DNA from: Lachnoclostridium sp. An118
GTDB lineage: Bacteria; Bacillota; Clostridia; Lachnospirales; Lachnospiraceae
DNA length: 64,000 nucleotides
Direction: 5' to 3'
Assembly: GCF_002160985.1 (NCBI RefSeq)
Contig: NZ_NFLQ01000004.1
Coordinates: 1 to 64,000, forward strand
Shown: piece by piece, positions 7,816 to 16,804 of the stretch
Layout of the letters: each line of letters begins with the position of its first letter
Position numbering within the stretch: position 1 is the stretch's first letter
Position numbers and translations under genes: made by a program
The notes under the pieces: model-generated
What the model was told of the DNA's origin: nothing
What the model saw: the letters and a program-made list of their open reading frames with translations, nothing else
Database searches by the model: none

Positions 7816-8847
7816 ATGCTGAATTTGAATTACACACCGGAACAGGTTGTTGATATCAGTCATCTTACCAGGGAGGAGTGGCTTTCCTACCGCCGTCTGG
7901 GAATCGGAGGCAGCGATGTGGCAGCGATCATGGGGATCTCCCCGTTTGCTACCAGCCGTGACCTGTACAATGACAAGATTGGCGTAGAGCCTGTGATCGA
8001 AGAAGAAAGCAACTGGGTAGCCCTGGAAGTCGGGCACCGGCTGGAGGACCTGGTGGCGGAGATCTTTTCTAAAAAGACTGGGTTGGAAGTATTTCCGGTG
8101 CGGATCATGTTCCGGCATCCCCTGTATCCGTTTATGCTGGCGGATGTGGATTTTTTTGTGTGTATGCCGGACGGAACTTTTGCCATCCTGGAGTGCAAAA
8201 CCTGCAATTATAATGCGAAGGACAAGTGGGCGGATGGAAATATCCCGGACCACTATGTCTACCAGGTCCGTCACTATATGGCGGTCATGAATATCCATCA
8301 TGCGTTCATCGCCTGCCTGTGGGGGAACAGCGAAAAAGATTTTGTGTATTATCCGCTGGACCGGGATCTTCTGGAAGAAGAGAACATCATCGAGCAGGAA
8401 GAATACTTCTGGAAGGAGTATGTGGAGAAAAAGGTGGAGCCGCCGTTGAGTGGGAAGCCGGATTTGGTACTTGCCAGTATCCGCCGTTACAGCGGGTATG
8501 CGGATAAGACTATCCCGGAGATCAGCATTTCCGGACTGGAAGCCCGCAGCTTGGAGCGATACCTTTCTCTTTCCGAGGAAAAATCCCAGCTTGAGAAGCG
8601 GAAAAAAGAGATTGACTCTGAACAGAAGGCGATCATTGTTCCCTTTGTAGAACAGATGGGCCAGGGGTGCAAGGCATTGCTGGAGGACGGTACAAACCGT
8701 TACAGGATTACCTTTAGCCCCACACGCAGGACAATGATCGGAAAAGAGAATCTGGAAAAGCTGAAAGTGCAGCACCCGGATATTTTCGAGGAATATACAA
8801 CGGAAACCGAGAACAGGGTCTTCCGGTTAAAGAAGGAGGTAGCCTGA
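7816..8847 (+). CDS. YqaJ/lambda-exonuclease family recombinase nuclease
   Basis: Predicted 5'-3' exonuclease that generates single-stranded ends for annealing-type recombination. The N-terminus EWLSYRRLGIGGSDVAAIMG is the YqaJ signature. Nuclease-core acidic residues are visible in MLADVDFFV (about 115) and ILECKTCN (about 128), matching the D...ExK arrangement. The C-terminal 100 residues are charged and helical. The ATG follows GGGAGGGATAACAT. Its stop overlaps the next start by one base. It probably works with the annealing-like protein at 11545. Confidence 0.88.
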   Translation: MLNLNYTPEQVVDISHLTREEWLSYRRLGIGGSDVAAIMGISPFATSRDLYNDKIGVEPVIEEESNWVALEVGHRLEDLVAEIFSKKTGLEVFPVRIMFRHPLYPFMLADVDFFVCMPDGTFAILECKTCNYNAKDKWADGNIPDHYVYQVRHYMAVMNIHHAFIACLWGNSEKDFVYYPLDRDLLEEENIIEQEEYFWKEYVEKKVEPPLSGKPDLVLASIRRYSGYADKTIPEISISGLEARSLERYLSLSEEKSQLEKRKKEIDSEQKAIIVPFVEQMGQGCKALLEDGTNRYRITFSPTRRTMIGKENLEKLKVQHPDIFEEYTTETENRVFRLKKEVA

Positions 8848-9263
8848 TGTTAAATGGAAAGCGAGCGTATATCTGTTCTCCGCTGTCTGATAAATGCGAA
8901 AAACAGCAGATTCATAATATGGAGATGGCTCGTTTTTATATGGGGAGGATGTCCAAGTTATATCATTGCCGGACATTTGCGTCTCATGCTTATCTGCCTC
9001 TTATGCTGAATGACCAGATTCCGGAGGAACGGGAACTGGCACTTTCTATTGGGAAGCAGCTTATGGAAATTTGCGGGGTATTGATTATCTGTGGCAGGCG
9101 GATCACGTCGGGAATGATGGGGGAAATCCGCTTTGCATTTGAGCATGGGAAGGAAGTGTACTGGTATGACAGTGAGAGAACCCCTTTCCAGTTAAGAGCT
9201 GTTCATGAATGGGAGGAGGTAAAGGATGCGGTGCAGATTCCAGAAAAAAATATTTCTGAATGA
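8847..9263 (+). CDS. Nucleoside 2-deoxyribosyltransferase-like / DUF4406-type protein
   Basis: A 138-aa protein starting RAYICSPLSDK, the N-terminal nucleotide-binding strand typical of DUF4406/NDT-like folds. SHAYLPLML and VLIICGRRITSGMMGEI match the later conserved strand and catalytic-acid region of these folds. It is translationally coupled to the exonuclease (TGATG overlap) and overlaps the helicase gene by 38 nt. Its substrate is unknown; phage and plasmid relatives are thought to act on nucleotides. Confidence 0.7.
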   Translation: MLNGKRAYICSPLSDKCEKQQIHNMEMARFYMGRMSKLYHCRTFASHAYLPLMLNDQIPEERELALSIGKQLMEICGVLIICGRRITSGMMGEIRFAFEHGKEVYWYDSERTPFQLRAVHEWEEVKDAVQIPEKNISE

Positions 9264-11460
9264 GGGGAGCGGTTATACCGTTGCCCTCTTTACAACACAG
9301 GATACCTCTGTACCGCTGGCAGCCAGGGATAAATTCCTCCAGACGAGGAAAATGATCGGTTTTACGGCAGTGGGATTTGACCTTCCGCTGACCGACCAGA
9401 TCGAAGTAGAGATGGAAGGAAAGTGGGAAAACACCAGCTATGGGATGCAGCTTCAGGTAGAAAATTTTATGGAAGTTGTGCCGAGAACACGGGAGGGGAT
9501 CATTGGATACCTCTCCTGTGGGGTGGTCAAAGGTGTCGGCCCTAAAGTGGCGGAAGCCATCTACCGTGAGTTTGGGCTTCAGACACTGGAAATCATGGAA
9601 AACCATCCGGAAGAACTGTTAAAAATCCGGGGGATTTCAAGAAAAAAGTTGGAGGTCATTGTGGATTCCTTTGGGAAGAACAAGGTGTTCCGGGAACTGA
9701 TGACGTTTTTGGCACCCTATAAGGTGACACCCCACAAGGTAAACCTGATCCTGCAGAAATTCCATGATGAATCCGTTGAGGTTATTCGGAAGCGCCCTTA
9801 TATGCTCTGTGCCGTCAAAGGTTTTGGCTTTTTAACGGTAGACGAGATTGGAAGGCAGCTCTGCCACCGGCTTAATGATCCCATGCGGATTTCCGGCTGC
9901 CTGGCGCATATTATGGAGTCTGCTATGAAGGAAGAAGGGCATATCTTCCTGCACAGAGAAGAACTGGTCCGGCGTTCCCTTGAACTGCTGAATGATAATG
10001 TTTACGGACAGCAGGTAACAGAAGCAGAGATCCAGCAGATCCTTTACCGTCTGGTCATGCAGGGAAGCATTGTGATGGATGAGGAAAGAGTCTATGTGGC
10101 CAGGCTGTATGAGGAAGAAACCCAGACTGCAGCTATGATTGCAAGGCGGCTTTTGGAACCAATACAGGAACTGGACATTGAAGAGAAACTTAAAGAAGCG
10201 CAAAGCGTACTCTCCCTTACGTTGTCCAAACAGCAGGAACAGGCAGTGCGCATGGTGTTCCAAAACAGGATCAGCATTATTACCGGCGGTCCGGGAACAG
10301 GAAAAACGACGGTTTTAAAGGTCATCCTGTATATCCACGACCAGATTTGCCGTACCAAAGTGCAGCTTATGGCCCCTACCGGGCGGGCTGCACGCCGGAT
10401 GGCGGAAAGTACGGGATATGAGGAGGCTTCTACGATCCATATGGCTTTGGGGCTTTTAGGGGAGTCATCGGATTTTCAGCCGGACTGGGAGTATCTTTCA
10501 GCGGACTTCCTGAATCTGGATGAGGTATCTATGGTGGATATGCACCTCGGATTTGAGTTCTTCCGTCGGGTAAAGCCAGAGGCCCGGATTCTTTTGGTCG
10601 GGGATGTGGACCAGCTTCCTTCGGTGGGAGCCGGTGATGTTTTCCGCCAGTTGATTTCCTGCGGATTGATCCCGGTGACCCGGCTGGAGGCCGTCTTCCG
10701 ACAGGGAGCGTCCAGCAGCATTTATCTCAATGCGAAAAAGATGCAGGAGAACCGGACCGATTTCCAGTTCGGGGAGGACTTCTTTTTTATTTCCTGTGCG
10801 ACTGCAGAGGAGACCGCAGAGACAGTCCGGCGGCTTTATCAGAAAGAGATCGGACGATACGGGCTGGATGGCGTACAGATCCTGACACCCTATAAGAATA
10901 AAACCGTCAATGGTTCCAAAGCACTGAACCAGTCCGTTGAGGATATGGTGAACCCGCCGGATGCGGGGAAAAAGGAAGTGACGGTTGGGAGCCAGACATT
11001 CCGGGAAGGGGATAAGGTCATGCAGAATAAGAATACCCTGATGGCCAGCAACGGCGATTTGGGGACGATACAGGCTTTTTATACCAATCCGGAGGGAACG
11101 GTAATCACAGTGGTTGCATTTCCTGACGGGCGCACGGTGGAATATGAGCCGGAGCAGATGGAAATGATTGAACATGCCAATGCCATTACTATCCATAAAG
11201 CCCAGGGCTCAGAATGCGAGGTTGTTATTATCCCCTGGCTGTTTGCGTTCCGGGTGATGCTGAAGCGGAACATCCTGTACACCGGTATCACCAGGGCAAA
11301 GAAAACGGTCTATCTCGTAGGAGACTGGAGGGCTGTCTGCCAGGCGGTACATAACGATGACTCCGGGAGGCGTAATACCATCCTGGGGGAGCGGATCGTC
11401 CGTTTTTACCATCAATATCTCAGGGAGCAGGAACCGGAGCAGTTGAAACTTGCGGTGTGA
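9226..11460 (+). CDS. recD2: RecD2-like ATP-dependent DNA helicase
   Basis: A 5'-3' SF1B helicase. The N-terminal OB-like part is followed by helix-hairpin-helix repeats (VVKGVGPKVAEAIYREFG, then LLKIRGISRKKLEVI). Walker A is IITGGPGTGKTTVLK near residue 350, Walker B is LNLDEVSMVD, and the later motifs LVGDVDQLPSVGAGDVF and AITIHKAQGSECEVVIIP (motif V/VI region) are intact. The 744 aa match full-length RecD2. The ATG follows GGGAGGAGGTAAAGG. It probably serves element replication or recombination with the exonuclease and primase. Confidence 0.93.
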   Translation: MRCRFQKKIFLNEGSGYTVALFTTQDTSVPLAARDKFLQTRKMIGFTAVGFDLPLTDQIEVEMEGKWENTSYGMQLQVENFMEVVPRTREGIIGYLSCGVVKGVGPKVAEAIYREFGLQTLEIMENHPEELLKIRGISRKKLEVIVDSFGKNKVFRELMTFLAPYKVTPHKVNLILQKFHDESVEVIRKRPYMLCAVKGFGFLTVDEIGRQLCHRLNDPMRISGCLAHIMESAMKEEGHIFLHREELVRRSLELLNDNVYGQQVTEAEIQQILYRLVMQGSIVMDEERVYVARLYEEETQTAAMIARRLLEPIQELDIEEKLKEAQSVLSLTLSKQQEQAVRMVFQNRISIITGGPGTGKTTVLKVILYIHDQICRTKVQLMAPTGRAARRMAESTGYEEASTIHMALGLLGESSDFQPDWEYLSADFLNLDEVSMVDMHLGFEFFRRVKPEARILLVGDVDQLPSVGAGDVFRQLISCGLIPVTRLEAVFRQGASSSIYLNAKKMQENRTDFQFGEDFFFISCATAEETAETVRRLYQKEIGRYGLDGVQILTPYKNKTVNGSKALNQSVEDMVNPPDAGKKEVTVGSQTFREGDKVMQNKNTLMASNGDLGTIQAFYTNPEGTVITVVAFPDGRTVEYEPEQMEMIEHANAITIHKAQGSECEVVIIPWLFAFRVMLKRNILYTGITRAKKTVYLVGDWRAVCQAVHNDDSGRRNTILGERIVRFYHQYLREQEPEQLKLAV

Positions 11461-11544
11461 AAATGAATTTTTTGCAATCAGAGGAAAAAGCAGGCTATTC
11501 CTTTTATGAAAGGATGGTCTGCATTTCTGAGAAAGGAGCAGAAC

Positions 11545-12525
11545 ATGAACGAATTATTATACAAAAAATCGAAGGCAGTGGGAAACCTGAACAGAGTCGA
11601 GGGATTTGAACCGCTGGAACTTGCCAGGACGATCTCCCAGGAGGGGCAGCCGGACCAGTTGTATCTGGATGTGAAATACCGGAAACTCTGGTTCCGCCTG
11701 GTCTATCCGACGGGACGGATCGAAAGCCATATCGTCCACTTTAATGAAAATATGGCGCTGGCAGAGGCAAAGATCTATCTGAACCATACGGATGCGTCGG
11801 AGAATTACGTGGCTAATGCTTTTTCCATGAAGTTTCGGACAGACGATCCGAAGTTTGGGGATAAATTCCTTGAGATGGCGGAAACGGCTGCCGTAGGAAG
11901 GGCACTGTCTGACGCCGGATTTGGCGTCCAGTTTGCCGATGTGGGAGAAAGCAATGACCCGAACCAGGTGGATGCGGGGATACCCGTACCGCTGCAGTAT
12001 CAAAAACCTGATCCGCAGTGGAATGATCCGCAGGCAGGCATGGTTCCTCCAACTTATGGTGCAGCAGCCACGCCGCCCATGCAGGGGATGACTCCCGCAC
12101 AGGGAAATGGAAACAAAGAAACTCCTTTTCCTGGAAATCAGACGATTCCTTCCTATCCGGGAGCTGAGAATCCTGCCTATGCAGACCAGAACATGATGGA
12201 CCGATTTTATCATCAGGCAAAAAGCCAGGGAAATGTCATGGGGATGCCGCAGAATACAGCGGCACCCAGCCACACAGCATCCCAGAGCAGCCCTCTGGAT
12301 GCTTCTCTCCCGGTGGAAGAATTGGTAAAACAGATGTCGTATGAACAGGCAAAGTCCGTCATCATCGGCGGCAGAGGGAAATATGGCGGTATGAGCATGG
12401 GGCAGGTGGCTGTGGAAAGCCCTTCCAGCCTGGATTACTTTGCGACCAACTACCGGGGGCATAATAACCTGATCCCTGCGGCAGCCAGAGTTTTATTAAA
12501 TCAGGCTCTTCCGCTCGCCGGATAA
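11545..12525 (+). CDS. Candidate single-strand annealing protein (Erf-like) / unknown
   Basis: 326 aa from the ATG at 11545 (GAAAGGAGCAGAAC upstream; an earlier in-frame start lacks an RBS). The N-terminal half holds EMAETAAVGRALSDAGFGVQ, which resembles the conserved GRAL-aGyG element of Erf/Rad52-like annealing proteins. The middle (residues about 145-245) is a Pro/Gln/Asn/Met-rich low-complexity linker, as in many phage annealing or SSB-like proteins. Location in one operon with a YqaJ exonuclease, RecD2 and primase supports the role; the family assignment is inference. Confidence 0.6.
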   Translation: MNELLYKKSKAVGNLNRVEGFEPLELARTISQEGQPDQLYLDVKYRKLWFRLVYPTGRIESHIVHFNENMALAEAKIYLNHTDASENYVANAFSMKFRTDDPKFGDKFLEMAETAAVGRALSDAGFGVQFADVGESNDPNQVDAGIPVPLQYQKPDPQWNDPQAGMVPPTYGAAATPPMQGMTPAQGNGNKETPFPGNQTIPSYPGAENPAYADQNMMDRFYHQAKSQGNVMGMPQNTAAPSHTASQSSPLDASLPVEELVKQMSYEQAKSVIIGGRGKYGGMSMGQVAVESPSSLDYFATNYRGHNNLIPAAARVLLNQALPLAG

Positions 12526-12556
12526 TCCGGCGGGAGGGAAAGGAGGAAAGCGGTAA

Positions 12557-13774
12557 ATGTATGATGGACCGGACTTTGACTATGATATTCTGGATGTGGT
12601 TCATCTCCTGCGGCTTCACAAGCGGCGGGGAAATTATTATGACTGCCCCTTCTGCGGTGATACCAAAGGAAGGCTAAATATCAATCCCGCAAAAAATGTC
12701 TTTCGCTGCAACCGCTGCGACAGATCTGGCGGGATGCTCCAGCTTTATGCGGATCTGCACAACCTGACATACCGGGAAGCAAACCAGGAAATCCGGGAGG
12801 CTCTGAACAAAGGGGAATACCGGGAGGCACAGCAGGCGAAAAAGAAAGAGCAGGCTGAGCCGGAACAGTCAAAACTGGCGCCTCTTGAAGTACGGCACCG
12901 CACGTATAAGGAAATGCTGGATTTATTTCCTTTGTATGAGATCCATAAGGAAAACTTGCTGAAGCGGGGCCTTACCATGGAGCAGATCAAAGAGCGTAGA
13001 TACAAGAGCGTCCCTCTTTACGGTCTGCATAAGCTCGCTGAAAGCCTGCTGGAAAGAGGATGTGAACTGCAAGGCATTCCTGGTTTCTATCAGGATGATA
13101 CGGGACGATGGACCATGAACTTTAAAACAAAAAATTCCGGTTTTCTGGTTCCGGTGGAATCCGTGGATGGAAGTATCCAGGCATGTCAGATCCGTCTGGA
13201 CCATCCGAGGGATAATAATAAATACCTGTGGTTTTCCAGTGCAGGATATCAAAACGGTACTTCTTCCGGAAGTCCGGTCCATGTGATTGGCGATCCGGAT
13301 GCGGAGACCGTATATCTGACGGAGGGCGGGCTGAAAGGCTCCATCGCCCATTATCTGTCTGGGAATACCTTTGTCTGTGCAGCCGGAGTCAACATGTACC
13401 GGAGCATCCGGCCTGTACTGGAAGAACTGCAGCACAGGAAAATGAAGCGTCTGGTGGAAACTTACGATATGGATAAAAAGCTGAAGACAGGCTGTGACAG
13501 GCAGTATCATAAATGCTCCCAGTGCCAGGTGCAGGGGGAACAGGACACATGCCCGTACAAAGTGGAAAAGCGGCGGATTATCCAGAACGCTTGTGGAAAA
13601 GTCTACGGGATTTGCCGGGAGTTATCCTTGCCGGTTACCCGGATGGTCTGGGATCAGGATTCAGATGGAGACTGGGCCGGAAAGATCAAGGGGATTGATG
13701 ACTATTACTACGCAAAGAGGGCTGAGGAATCAGCCCCTTTGCCAGATGAGAAAGGAGTTGGAACAAAAAGATGA
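12557..13774 (+). CDS. DNA primase, CHC2 zinc-finger type
   Basis: The N-terminal zinc ribbon has Cys pairs in YDCPFCGDTKG and FRCNRCDRSGG, the CHC2/DnaG-type template-binding finger. The central region contains VYLTEGGLKGSIAHYLSG, consistent with a Toprim catalytic fold. A second Cys cluster (CDRQYHKCSQCQ, then DTCPY) follows near residue 315. At 405 aa it is shorter than DnaG and lacks a clear helicase-interaction domain, as expected for plasmid/ICE primases. The ATG at 12557 follows AAAGGAGGAAAGCGGTAA. The stop overlaps the sortase start (ATGA). Confidence 0.85.
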   Translation: MYDGPDFDYDILDVVHLLRLHKRRGNYYDCPFCGDTKGRLNINPAKNVFRCNRCDRSGGMLQLYADLHNLTYREANQEIREALNKGEYREAQQAKKKEQAEPEQSKLAPLEVRHRTYKEMLDLFPLYEIHKENLLKRGLTMEQIKERRYKSVPLYGLHKLAESLLERGCELQGIPGFYQDDTGRWTMNFKTKNSGFLVPVESVDGSIQACQIRLDHPRDNNKYLWFSSAGYQNGTSSGSPVHVIGDPDAETVYLTEGGLKGSIAHYLSGNTFVCAAGVNMYRSIRPVLEELQHRKMKRLVETYDMDKKLKTGCDRQYHKCSQCQVQGEQDTCPYKVEKRRIIQNACGKVYGICRELSLPVTRMVWDQDSDGDWAGKIKGIDDYYYAKRAEESAPLPDEKGVGTKR

Positions 13775-14544
13775 AAAAGAAAGAAAGGCTGCTGTTACTG
13801 GCGGGAATCCTTCTTTCCATAGGAGTGCTGATTTTTTCAGTGTGGAAGCTGCGTGGCATCTATGGAGAATATCAGGAGGGAGAAGATACCTATGAGGAAC
13901 TCTCCGCTTTTGTGAAAGAACCAGAAGATACGCCGGAAGATGAGACAGACGAACCGGAGGCAGAGCCATCGGGATACCTTCAGATTGATTTCGCAGGGCT
14001 TCAGGCGGTGAATCCGGATGTGATTGCCTGGATTGATATTCCCGGTCTTTCGGTCAGCTATCCGGTGGTGCAGGGAAACGATAATGCGTATTATCTGCAT
14101 CATCTGTTTACCGGGGAGTACAACAGCAGCGGCAGCATCTTCGCAGACTGCCATAATCAACCGGATTTCACGGACCAAAATACCATCATCTATGGCCACA
14201 ATATGAAAAACGGAAGTATGTTTGGAACACTTTCCAATTACCAGGATCAGGCTTTATGGGAGGAGAACCCTTATTTTTACCTGTATGTTCCGGGAAAAGT
14301 GTTGGAATATCAGATTTTCTCCTGTTATGCCGGGTATGTGGGTAGTGAAGCTTACACCTATGCGTTCCCGAGAGCGGATGATTTCCAGAATTTTCTGGAG
14401 AAAATACGTTCCTATGCAGGATATCATGTAGATGTGGTTTTAGGGGAAGCCAGTCGGGTGGTAACACTTTCCACCTGTGTCAGTTCCAGGAGGGACTACC
14501 GTTATATTGTACATGGAAAATTGGCAGGGGAAATAGAAAATTGA
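13771..14544 (+). CDS. srtB: Class B sortase
   Basis: Membrane-anchored transpeptidase that attaches LPXTG/NPXTG-like proteins to the wall or polymerises them. It has an N-terminal membrane segment (LLLLAGILLSIGVLIFSVW, residues 6-24) and an acidic stalk (EDTPEDETDEPEAEP). The catalytic core shows His in IIYGHNMKNGSMFG, Cys in VVTLSTCVSSR and Arg in RRDYRYIVHGKL. The 257-aa length fits SrtB. It is translationally coupled to the primase gene, so it is an element gene and probably displays a conjugation-surface protein encoded elsewhere; no substrate is seen in this window. Confidence 0.92.
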   Translation: MKKKERLLLLAGILLSIGVLIFSVWKLRGIYGEYQEGEDTYEELSAFVKEPEDTPEDETDEPEAEPSGYLQIDFAGLQAVNPDVIAWIDIPGLSVSYPVVQGNDNAYYLHHLFTGEYNSSGSIFADCHNQPDFTDQNTIIYGHNMKNGSMFGTLSNYQDQALWEENPYFYLYVPGKVLEYQIFSCYAGYVGSEAYTYAFPRADDFQNFLEKIRSYAGYHVDVVLGEASRVVTLSTCVSSRRDYRYIVHGKLAGEIEN

Positions 14545-14571
14545 AAAACTGAATCGTAACAGAAGGCTGCG

Positions 14572-14615
14572 CCGGTATGGGAAAGAAAGATTTCCCTGCC
14601 GGTCTTTTTTATTTT
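14572..14615 (+). terminator. Intercistronic terminator before the 14630 gene
   Basis: CCGGTATGGGAAA pairs with TTTCCCTGCCGG, followed by TCTTTTTTATTTT. The T-tract runs directly into the AGGAGG ribosome site of the next gene, so the hairpin lies inside the operon rather than at its end. Confidence 0.8.
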
Positions 14616-14629
14616 AGGAGGGAACAGAT

Positions 14630-15058
14630 ATGTTGGAATTTGAATATGCCAAGGCACTGGCGAAAATTGCGTGGAAAGAAAACGATGCACTTGCGGAAGA
14701 ACGGATAAAAGCACTCCAGTTAATCTTCCGGCGTGCCTGGTATTATCAAGGTGAGGGGATGTTGGATGAGATTATCTTAGGGTTTGTGCAGAAAAAGATT
14801 AAAATGATCCAACAGGCTGAGTCGAAAGGGAAACTGCAGGAAATCGGCAAACCACCAAAACCTGTTTATAACGGCAATGGCTTTACCCCTGGAAAATACG
14901 ATACGGAGGAAGAGGAAATGCTGGTCTGGAGCCTTACATCTCTGAAGGCACCGCTTAACGATCAGGCATATAAACGGTACGAGGAGCTGTTCTGCCGCCT
15001 GTTACCGGAAAAGGCGAAGGATGTGTTCCCGGAAATGTATGAAAAAAATGCAGCGTAA
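14630..15058 (+). CDS. Small hypothetical backbone protein (142 aa)
   Basis: Not recognised. It is a soluble, highly charged, mostly helical protein (MLEFEYAKALAKIAWKENDA at the N-terminus). The ATG has AGGAGGGAACAGAT upstream. It lies 12 nt before the PAPS-reductase-like gene and is probably co-transcribed with it. Confidence 0.75.
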   Translation: MLEFEYAKALAKIAWKENDALAEERIKALQLIFRRAWYYQGEGMLDEIILGFVQKKIKMIQQAESKGKLQEIGKPPKPVYNGNGFTPGKYDTEEEEMLVWSLTSLKAPLNDQAYKRYEELFCRLLPEKAKDVFPEMYEKNAA

Positions 15059-15070
15059 AGGAGAAGAAAA

Positions 15071-16144
15071 ATGTATATACAGGAAAAAGATTTAAAGTTG
15101 AACAAAGGATATTATATACAGCGGAAATATCTTCCTTATGAGGGTAAACTGATGTTGGCCAAGCGGCGGATCATGGAATGGTATGATTATTGGGATGGAC
15201 AGGTCTATGTCAGCTTCAGCGGCGGCTTGGATTCCACCGTGCTGCTGGCGCTGGTGAGGATGACACTGGGAAGTGAAATCCCGGCGGTATTCTGCAATAC
15301 CGGACTGGAGTTCCCGGAGATCATCCGGTTTGCACGTTCCTTTCAAGCCTATGGTACATATGAGGAGATCCGGCCTGCCATGAATTTTCGGCAGGTGATA
15401 CTCAAGGAAGGGTATCCCCTCATCAGTAAAGAAAACGCAAGCAAGATCCGGAAGCTCCGGCATGGGAAGCTATCGCCCCGCTACCGGAATTACTTGCTGA
15501 ATGGTGATGAGAGGGGAAAATTTGGGATGCTGCCAAAGAAGTGGCAGAAATACATTTACGGGCCCTATGATATTTCGGAAAAGTGCTGTCTGATTATGAA
15601 AGAGAAACCCTTTAATCAGTATGTGAAAAAGACTGGCAGACAGCCTTTTGTGGGAATCACACAGGATGAATCCTTCCGCCGGGCACATCAATATGCAAAG
15701 AACGGCTGCAATGTATATGACGGCAGAATGATCAAAAGCCAGCCCCTGGGCCCCTGGACGAAACAGGATGTACTCCGGTTTGCTTATGAGCATATGGGAG
15801 AAAAGATCATCCCGGAAAAGGGACCGGCCTATGAGTTCTCTATCTGCCCGGTATACGGAGAAATCACAAAGGATGCGCAGGGAATTTACCATCTGAGCGG
15901 GGAACAAAGAACCGGTTGTATGTTCTGCGGATTTGGTGTGACGGAAGAAAAGGAGCCGAACCGTTTCCAGCGGATGCAGACTGCCTATCCAAAGCAGTAT
16001 GAGTTCTGTATGAAACCGACGGAGGAAGGCGGACTGGGGATGCGAAGCGTACTGGAATATCTGGGCGTACCCTACGAAACCTGGGAGTCCGTCGGTCAGA
16101 TGTGTCTGGAATTTGATGAAAATAATCAGGCAAAAGCGGCCTGA
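15071..16144 (+). CDS. PAPS-reductase/ATP-pyrophosphatase family protein
   Basis: The PP-loop is clear: VYVSFSGGLDSTVLLALVR near residue 45, followed by AVFCNTGLEFPEI, the adenylyl-binding arrangement of PAPS reductases. A C-terminal RTGCMFCGFG motif with further Cys (YEFSICPVYGEI) suggests an Fe-S or zinc site. It is longer (357 aa) than assimilatory CysH and has no sulfate-assimilation neighbours, so it probably does not act in sulfate assimilation. Relatives in phages, plasmids and defence islands (DndC/IbrA type) modify DNA or nucleotides; which reaction applies here is unknown. Confidence 0.85.
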   Translation: MYIQEKDLKLNKGYYIQRKYLPYEGKLMLAKRRIMEWYDYWDGQVYVSFSGGLDSTVLLALVRMTLGSEIPAVFCNTGLEFPEIIRFARSFQAYGTYEEIRPAMNFRQVILKEGYPLISKENASKIRKLRHGKLSPRYRNYLLNGDERGKFGMLPKKWQKYIYGPYDISEKCCLIMKEKPFNQYVKKTGRQPFVGITQDESFRRAHQYAKNGCNVYDGRMIKSQPLGPWTKQDVLRFAYEHMGEKIIPEKGPAYEFSICPVYGEITKDAQGIYHLSGEQRTGCMFCGFGVTEEKEPNRFQRMQTAYPKQYEFCMKPTEEGGLGMRSVLEYLGVPYETWESVGQMCLEFDENNQAKAA

Positions 16145-16160
16145 AGAATGGAGGGCAGAT

Positions 16161-16358
16161 ATGACGATCAGAGAAGCAGGGAAAGGGATTGTGACAACCG
16201 GAGGAGGTACTTATCGGATTGGATTTATCAACACCGATGGACAAGAAGATGAGACAGAATTGGATGCTTACAACATGACGGAATTGGACGAATTATACAG
16301 AGAATTTTGCAAAGAGAATGGTTTCAGACAGAATACCGTGACTTATGTGGAGCGGTAA
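16161..16358 (+). CDS. Small hypothetical protein (65 aa)
   Basis: Start taken at ATG 16161 (GAGGGCAGAT upstream) rather than the longer in-frame ORF overlapping the previous gene. Acidic and soluble (GFINTDGQEDETELDAYNMT), likely a small alpha/beta protein. It lies 16 nt after the PAPS-reductase-like gene and is probably in the same transcript. Function unknown. Confidence 0.6.
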   Translation: MTIREAGKGIVTTGGGTYRIGFINTDGQEDETELDAYNMTELDELYREFCKENGFRQNTVTYVER

Positions 16359-16365
16359 ATGAAGC

Positions 16366-16391
16366 GCAGGCACCGGGAAACCGGCGCCTGC
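16366..16391 (+). terminator. Hairpin after the 16161 gene
   Basis: GCAGGC-CCGG pairs with CCGG-GCCTGC around a GAAA loop. There is no T-tract on the plus strand, so it may pause or stabilise rather than terminate. Confidence 0.45.
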
Positions 16392-16449
16392 CTTGATAGA
16401 GCAATTAGGATTTGTTTGTTTTGTAATAGTTCCTGATTTCAACGGATTA

Positions 16450-16767
16450 TTAGTCATTGGTTTTTCTTGCCTTATACCAAATATACAGACAACACCCCAA
16501 AGAGATTGCATATAGTCCTATTAGTATAACAAGTATTGTTCCAACAGGGTTTATCAATTTGTATACTGGATAGAATGAAGCAACGATAATTACCGGTATT
16601 ACAATTCCCCAAATTGCTTTTTTTCTTGTTGATAAATACACATGAGAGCCAAGCAGAACAATCATCAATATAAAAGATAATAATTCAGTAGCATTGAAAC
16701 CACCTGTAAATAATCTCATAATATAAATAATTGCCATTGCAATTACAAAACAAATAAAAGTTGTCAT
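16450..16767 (-). CDS. Small multi-pass membrane protein
   Basis: About 105 aa with four hydrophobic segments (TFICFVIAMAIIYIMRLF; LLSFILMIVLLGSHVYL; IWGIVIPVIIVASFYPVYKL; TILVILIGLYAISLGCCLYI) and short Lys-rich loops. An in-frame TTG at 16773 is possible, but the ATG at 16767 has the better RBS spacing (AAAAGGGG). It is oriented against the surrounding backbone operon and is AT-richer, like a later insertion. Function unknown. Confidence 0.65.
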   Translation of the reverse strand: MTTFICFVIAMAIIYIMRLFTGGFNATELLSFILMIVLLGSHVYLSTRKKAIWGIVIPVIIVASFYPVYKLINPVGTILVILIGLYAISLGCCLYIWYKARKTND

Positions 16768-16804
16768 AGGCAAGTCCCCTTTTCATTCAGATAATTACGG
16801 TTTA

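Noticed and set aside
7741-8775. 344-aa minus-strand ORF opposite the exonuclease
   Set aside because: Antisense shadow of the YqaJ-type gene; no domain signature.
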